Below are positions 58,410-64,000 of a stretch of 64,000 nucleotides of DNA, one piece after another. This DNA comes from Massospora cicadina. Its lineage: Eukaryota > Entomophthoromycota > Entomophthoromycetes > Entomophthorales > Entomophthoraceae. Position numbers and translations under genes: made by a program. Location: the NCBI GenBank assembly GCA_022478985.1, contig JAKSZP010005634.1:26264-90263 (forward strand), read 5' to 3'. The notes under the pieces were generated by a model. That model made no database searches, was not told where the DNA came from, and was given only the letters and a program-made list of their open reading frames with translations. Numbering within the stretch: the stretch's first letter is position 1; every line of letters begins with the position of its first letter.

Positions 58410-59057
58410 TTTAACAAATGGAATCACACATATTTTGTTTTTCTGATGCCTGAATTTAAGTGGAATAAATTGATGCCAAGATAGGTCCAACAGCCAAATT
58501 GGACCGCTGAGATAAGCTGGTAGTGTTTAATAATACAGAACCATCTTTAACTCTTGAAATTTGGGAAAATCTTAGATGTGGAAAAGAATGGCAGGTAAGT
58601 AAAGATGCAAATCCCTAAAGTAACCTTTATTTTTATTTAACATAATAAAATTTGAGCAAGGTGTTTCTGGAATTTCTCTAGCATTGCAAGTTAGACACAA
58701 AAAAGACAGAGCAACTGGGGATTGCCAACACCCCAGAAGCTCAAGGTTTTGTTTTTATAACAAAACCTTGTCGCACCAACACTCAGGTAAGGTGTGAGGC
58801 CTAAACAGCCATAAAAAGCTGCAAAATTCCAAACTGAGGTTCAGAATGATGGGGCTCGACCTTTTAATGGTCACACTTCAGGAAGCCCTCTCCTGGCCAT
58901 ACTTGAAGCACTTTCAAGCTTAAAGAATATCTGGGAGTGGGCAAAACTCTGGTTATGAGCCACCCCTAGTTGGAAATCCCTCAGGTGTTTCAATTCAAAA
59001 TTCAGAACCTGGATTTTGAGTCAAAATGGGATAAACATGTTGAACCATTTTGTCACA
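58410..59057 (+). mobile_element. Solo LTR of the TRIM-like family
   Basis: 648 bp, aligned end to end with 51094-51739 and 52249-52896. GCTGC flanks it exactly (58405-58409 and 59058-59062). The start is TTTAACAAATGG, so the first dinucleotide TG has become TT. The hairpin CAAGGTTTTG...CAAAACCTTG is kept with 10-bp arms. A solo LTR arises by recombination between two LTRs. Confidence 0.88.
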
Positions 59058-59082
59058 GCTGCCTACATGATGTATACATATA

Positions 59083-59221
59083 AAAAGTTTTGAAGTGGGT
59101 CAACCTTGGGACAATTATACCACACTAAGAATTTTTCTAGACAGTACAGGTTTCAAACTATAATGAACAAAGCCTGCACTAGTGTGGAAGCAGAAATTAC
59201 CCTGCCAGGCTAACCACCCTT
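59083..59221 (-). mobile_element. SINE-A copy 3 (139 bp)
   Basis: Minus-strand head GGGTGGTTAGCCTGGCAGGG (A-box region), B-box-like GTTTGAAACC (complement of 59149-59158), tail GTCCCAAGGTTGACCCACTT. TGATGTATACATATA (59068-59082) and TGATATACATATA (59222-59234) are the target-site duplication with one 2-base gap. Best preserved of the three copies in its B box. Confidence 0.85.
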
Positions 59222-59234
59222 TGATATACATATA

Positions 59235-61179
59235 GCTTCCTGAAATCCTTGCTCTTGCAGCCAAGTCAACTTGTAGCTTTGTATCCCTATTGTTTTTGCT
59301 GGGGGAACCTCCCCAGTATTTAATTATTGCTTTAATTAATCCTTGCCCTCACAGCCTCTTCACCTATAGTATTAGTTTACTATAGTTTTTTTCAGTTCAC
59401 ATCACCAGATACTGGTGCTATTAAAACTATAATGAGTCCCTTGTTATCCCATCAGCACTAAACCCTGAACTCACTAATTGATATCAATCTACATTTCCCC
59501 TGAAGCTATTGTTGGACAATGGCCATTTAACTAATAAATAAGAATATTTTGGAGAAAAGTCCCAATTTTATTAATATGAATTTTCAGGTCAACTTTCAGC
59601 GGAATCAGGTTAATCAGAGTAATTATTACTCCATGTACTTTGCCAAATAGCTCATATTAAGTTCATGAGGCTACAGTGAACCCCCTTTGGAATTGGACCA
59701 CTGGCTCTTAAGTCACCCAAGCACTAACTTGAGTTTAGTAAAAGTTCCTAAGAAAGACAAACTCTCTTTTATAGATCTGAAGGGGGTTCCAGGGGATGCA
59801 AATATTTTCAAGATGAAATATTGAGTCAAACGTATCAAGTTGTTACCACTTGGGTTATCATCCCTACTGTTAGCTTATAATCTAAAATACAGCCCAATTG
59901 AGATGGCTTAGATTCTTGAGAGTTCTAATAAATTGAATTGTCATTTAGCAAAATTGAGCTCTCTAATGCTTAGCATGAATTTTCTATTAACTCACAATTA
60001 TCCTCCAAGCAACTTAATTAATAGGAGGTGGTAATTTAAAAAAGATTCATGTTTTCTAAGCCTGAGGGATATATTTACTCCTCTTTTTATCATTAACCTT
60101 CATATATATGTAATTGTAATTAAAATTACCCCAAGATCATAAGATAGCAGGTGAGAGTTTTAATACTTTAACACTTGCGTTATTGTTGGAATACTGAGTC
60201 TAAAAACACCAGTGAGCTCATAACTTGCCAGGATTCCAACATCCATGAGTCAAATTATCAGCCCTTACTCACTTAACTTTTATTGTCAACTTTCTGTGGA
60301 GGGGTTCTGTTCCACACAGATTAGACATAAAATGACCTTCTGAAAACACATGATTATCATCAATAAGTAGAATTTCTTCTGATGCTACATGATGTAGCAT
60401 TGCTTGCTCATTGGAACTGTTCATCGCTCTGCTAGAAGTATACTTCATGTCACTCTTAAACATAACTTTGATACGTTGGTCTAAAACAAGACTCAACGAT
60501 AACCCTAACCAACCTCTTCACTGGCGTTCTCAGTGACCCAAGGTATTTTCCTAAAAAAGTGTTTTGTTCTTTAGATCCCATACTGTTTACTGGTGATCTC
60601 TTCACCTGAACCTAAATCAAGTGAAAAACAAGGAATATAAGATTATGTGGTAAGTGATTTATATTTGAAAACAAATGGAAGTATCTATACTTCTTTATAA
60701 AATCAAGATATAAAATGAATGTAAAATAGAAAATAATTTAGTATAGGGTTTGGAGATATTGTAGGGTCTTCATGAAACACTAGTAAGTCTCTTCTTGTTT
60801 CTGCTTTGGTGGTAGCATCCATTTGGTTCAATGCTTCAATCCATGAGCTCCATCTCACAGTGAGCATCCCCGAACCAAGTTGTTTGGTGGCTCTTGCTCA
60901 ATATCTACTTCTGAGTCTGGGGTAGCAATACCTCTTCTTTTTATTTCTTTATTAACCAATTTGGTAATATGCTGCTTGAGTTAAGTCATAGTTGATGGCG
61001 CTCCTTTAGTGCGCCTTGCTTCAGGGTTTCAATTGGCTATTAATATTAATTAATTGCCTTTTTAGAGAATATTTAGATGAAAAGTCAATTTCCTTTATCA
61101 GGATAATTCATCTTGGTCATTTCTTTGTCATTGATCACTTGTAAATTATTTTAGACCCCAAAGGTAAATGGGTTCAATT
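59235..61179. other. Unassigned stretch
   Basis: No domain readable. The minus frame 60269-60496 (75 codons) is open and hydrophilic without motif. By position the last part might include an LTR or leader of element G, but no second LTR copy lies in the window to test that. Confidence 0.4.
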
Positions 61180-62750
61180 CTCATAACATCATCAGCATGT
61201 CAGTGCAGAACCATTGGCTCCAGCTATCAGGCTGGAATAGTTAATCATCCCTTTTAACCAAGAAGGGTTTAAGCCCCAAGATTCTTCCTTTTATCCAGAT
61301 CTCTGACCTAGGACATACCCTGGATGAGAGATGGGTGTCAGCTCCTCCTCCCTGTTTGCCCCATACCTTTCCCCATTCAAACCCTCAGCCTAAGTCCATT
61401 CAAGTTTCAAAATCTACATAATTTTTTTAAATAATAAAAACTTTGTGTAGATACTAGAAATCACAAGAAGCTTTTCACCATGGTTCCCATTTCCTGTCCC
61501 CAACAAAGGACTCAATAAGAAGTCAAATGTAGTAGGACAACTTACCTATCTAACTAAAATCAAGCCATAAGTTGAAAAGGAAAGGGTGAAATTGGGTATT
61601 AAACCTGTCACTCCATTCCAAACTCAAGAAAGAAAAATTGAACATTTAAATTTTGGGAAAACGCACTGTAATGTCTTGGAACTATTGGATGATGCTTTCA
61701 AGGGTAAATTGGAGATTGAAACCGTTAATTAACAAATTTGAAATGGGAAATCATTCTCCTCTACTATAGTTCAGCTTAGCTGCCTCCCCTCCCCCACATA
61801 GCTTAAAAGCCAGCACTCTTCCTATGGTAGGGTATTGGGTTATTGTTTTTAATTTTGCCTGATAGAACTATATCCCCAAAAGTTCTTGTTTTTCTTTAGT
61901 TTGTCAAGACTATTATTAAAAACCAAGGTTTTTGTGCTTTCAAAGTAGATACCACACAAAGATCACGTTTAATAGCCTCAGTGATAGAAAAACCCTTAGG
62001 TGCTAGTTAAAACACAACTGTTGGAAGCTGAAACCATCCAATGACAAGGGCTCCTCTAAAACCTCACATAATTCTGATAAGGCGCAGCTGAGTAGTTTGT
62101 GCCTACTGCTGTGACTGCTGAAGCAACCACATTCATAGGCCAGTTGTCTCTTGGCATGTTATCATCCTAACAGAATAACTCAAACCCACAACTCCCTGGT
62201 TACGTTGTGTAATCAAGTCTTTATGGTTTGTGGACTAACGGTTAACATAAAAGATGGTTGACTCACTTCAAGCCTTTTTGTCGCATGAGACATAGGAAAC
62301 AATAATAAAAGCTGCATAACATCTTCTCTTCCCATTGAGTTAACCCCATTCTAATGCTCACTGAACTGAGTCCACCTAGAGCGCACCACTCAGAAAGTCT
62401 CTTTTCACTTCCTTACTTTGGAGGCTCTAAACCAGTTGAACTTCCTAAGTGTACTCCTAGTGTATTTCCTTCCTCTAATGCTGTTTTCTACAACTTTTAT
62501 ACCAGCAGATACAGGAGAGAGAGGAGGAAGAAGTAAGAGTAAATGAGGCAGAAGAAAGGGAAGTAGAATATGAAGATTAGCCCTGTGAGAAGAATAATAT
62601 TACTAAAATACCAATGGGTGAGGCGGTAATTAAGATAGATCCTAATGCACCAGCAATATCTCCTTATCATAGCTCCCTGGTTGAACAGATTTAAGCTGAG
62701 CACCAGAAAAATAGTTTATGAGGATCTGTTAGAGATGCAGCCCTCTTCTG
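61180..62750 (+). pseudogene. Gag-like region of element G
   Basis: Homologous to 4334-5560 (see that entry for shared blocks). QISDLGHTLDERWVSAPP (about 61300-61355) is the best block. Downstream, 62354-62536 (60 codons) and an E/R-rich stretch (62510-62580) follow. It ends before the protease at 62940, so it has the position of Gag. The capsid fold and zinc knuckle could not be recognised; frames are broken about every 60 codons. Confidence 0.5.
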
Positions 62751-62934
62751 ATCTATCCAACCAAGGGGGGATTCTTTATCATATGCACGGGTAGCAGCTA
62801 TGCCCACTCAGTTTCGTCCCTTTATGATAAAAGCCAACCAGCCCCTGTGGTTGACAACCATAAACTTGTGTGTGTTACTCACTAATTTAAATAATTATAA
62901 TCATGCTTTATCAAGATCTTTATGCACATTACTT

Positions 62935-63050
62935 TGGAACAGAGGAAAGTCACACTTTATGCCTTGGTGGACACCAGTGCAAATGGTAATTTTATTTGAC
63001 TTGAAGGAATTGTAGGCTTTAAATCTACCAGTTACTACTGTGCCTCTGTC
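62935..63050 (+). pseudogene. Aspartic protease of element G
   Basis: YALVDTSANGNFI (62958-62996) matches the retropepsin form A-L-x-D-[ST]-G-A-x-x-N-F-I, with the Gly after D-T changed to Ser and a stop directly behind. The protease differs from the I-V-D-S-G-A-P-I-N-I-V type of elements B to E, so G (with A) is a different Ty3/gypsy lineage. Confidence 0.72.
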
Positions 63051-63479
63051 TTGGGTGTTTTTAAGTTACTATGGTCACAATGCCACTATGTAAACCTCTC
63101 AAGTTCATATCACATGAAACAAGTTTGTGGCTCACTTCTCATATATCCCTTATTTGCTGCGTCTGATGATCCTGGGGTTGGTTGGTGGCGCCTATCTGTA
63201 AGCATTGACTTAGAGCGAAACATGCTGGCGTTCACCACACATACCTAATCCAGGAAAATTCCCTTGTTACCCACTTTGGTATAGGTAACGCGGTGGCAAC
63301 AGTGAGTAATCCGCCTCAGACGCTATACCTGACCTCCCCTCTATGCCACAAATCCTAGAACCTTATAAAACTGTTTTTAACGTTAAACATTCTAACGCCT
63401 CCCTAAATATATAGAGTTAGATATGAGATTGAGTTGACAGTTTATACCTTTAAAACCAACTGCCCGTTGTACCCATACT

Positions 63480-64000
63480 AAGCACAAGAGGATCAAGATA
63501 TCAAAATGTGGATTGATGACTTGGTGGCTAAAGGGTAGATGATGTATAAAACCTTCCTCGTGTCTATACCAGTATTTTTTGCACAGAAACCTGACGGCAC
63601 TTTGAGACCCTGTGTGGATTATGGCCATCTGAATAACGTCACAGTTCCTGATCCATATACCCTTCCCTTAGAAGCGGCCTTTATAAAACCAATTTCAAGT
63701 CAAAAGTCTTTTCTAAACTTGACCTAAATAATGAATTTTATCAAGTGTGGGTAAATTCTGGTTAGGAATGGCTGACGTCTATCTGGACATGGTATAGAAT
63801 TTATCAATTCAAGGCTATTCACTTTGGCTTGAAAAATGCTTCAGCAATGTTCCAGCGCTGCACTGGCAATGTTTTGGGGGATCTTAAGTTCTCCTTCACA
63901 ATAAAATATGTTGATGATATTTTGATTCACTCTTTTAGCGCTGAACAGAATGGTAAGGATTTGGTGGCCGCGGTGGCACCCTACATAGGCCGTATTAGTG
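63480..64000 (+). pseudogene. Reverse transcriptase of element G, cut by the window end
   Basis: MWIDDLVAKG is followed by [23 protein letters not shown] (fingers, 63560-63635, in two parts), then [30 protein letters not shown] and IKYVDDILIHSFSAEQ (63902-63948). YVDD is intact. The frame shifts near 63727 and 63830. The partner segment of element A (2052) carries HVTD instead. RNase H and integrase lie outside the window. Confidence 0.85.

Noticed and set aside
60269..60496. Copia-type Gag or protease in the 75-codon minus ORF
   Set aside because: No D-S/T-G or zinc knuckle present.

Overview
The window looks like a repeat-packed stretch of a large, AT-rich eukaryotic nuclear genome, most likely a transposon-inflated fungus. 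That lineage guess rests on general character (Ty3/gypsy elements, an APE-type LINE, tRNA-derived SINEs, almost no intact ORFs) and is not proven. I find no bacterial, organellar or viral gene and no confident host gene. Nearly all recognisable coding sequence is decayed mobile-element protein broken by stops and frameshifts.

Layout. 1-2051: unassigned, with a weak tRNA-like patch. 2052-4270 (+): decayed Ty3/gypsy RT end, RNase H and integrase. 4334-5560 (+): fragment homologous to the gag-like region at 61.2-62.2 kb. 5815-7605 (+): first copy of an unnamed protein-coding repeat (UPR). 7891-7980: a 36-bp minisatellite. 9650-17513 (+): complete but dead Ty3/gypsy element B, with two ~1.09-kb LTRs, PBS, PPT and gag-PR-RT-RH-IN order. 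17710-31353 (-): related element C, whose left LTR is split by a 5.5-kb LINE (18006-23520), which in turn carries a 275-bp SINE (20854-21128). 33240-35450 (+): RT and RNase H of element F, separated by ~1 kb of foreign sequence. 35590-38060 (+): UPR copy 2, interrupted by a 578-bp solo LTR. 38480-42540 (-): element D. 43600-46870 (-): element E, whose integrase is split by a 130-bp SINE. 46890-51088: unassigned, with a few weak ORFs. 51094-52896: an intact short non-coding LTR pair (TRIM-like) with a perfect 5-bp TSD. 53695-54190 (+): UPR copy 3. About 54310-56910: a CpG-rich island unlike its surroundings. 58128-58265 and 59083-59221: two more SINE copies, flanking a solo LTR at 58410-59057. 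61260 to the window end (+): element G (gag-like region, protease, start of RT), cut by the window edge.

How it fits together. The genes do not form a pathway; the organisation is a stack of insertions that can be ordered in time. Element C came before the LINE, and the LINE before SINE-B. Element E came before the SINE-A copy inside it. UPR copy 2 came before its solo LTR. Target-site duplications (TSDs) readable by eye support seven insertions (C, LINE, SINE-B, three SINE-A copies, TRIM) plus the solo LTR at 58.4 kb; the TSDs of element B and the 36.3-kb solo LTR have decayed. The least explained items are the UPR family, the two related LTR families lacking an autonomous partner here, the two SINE families and the CpG-rich island.
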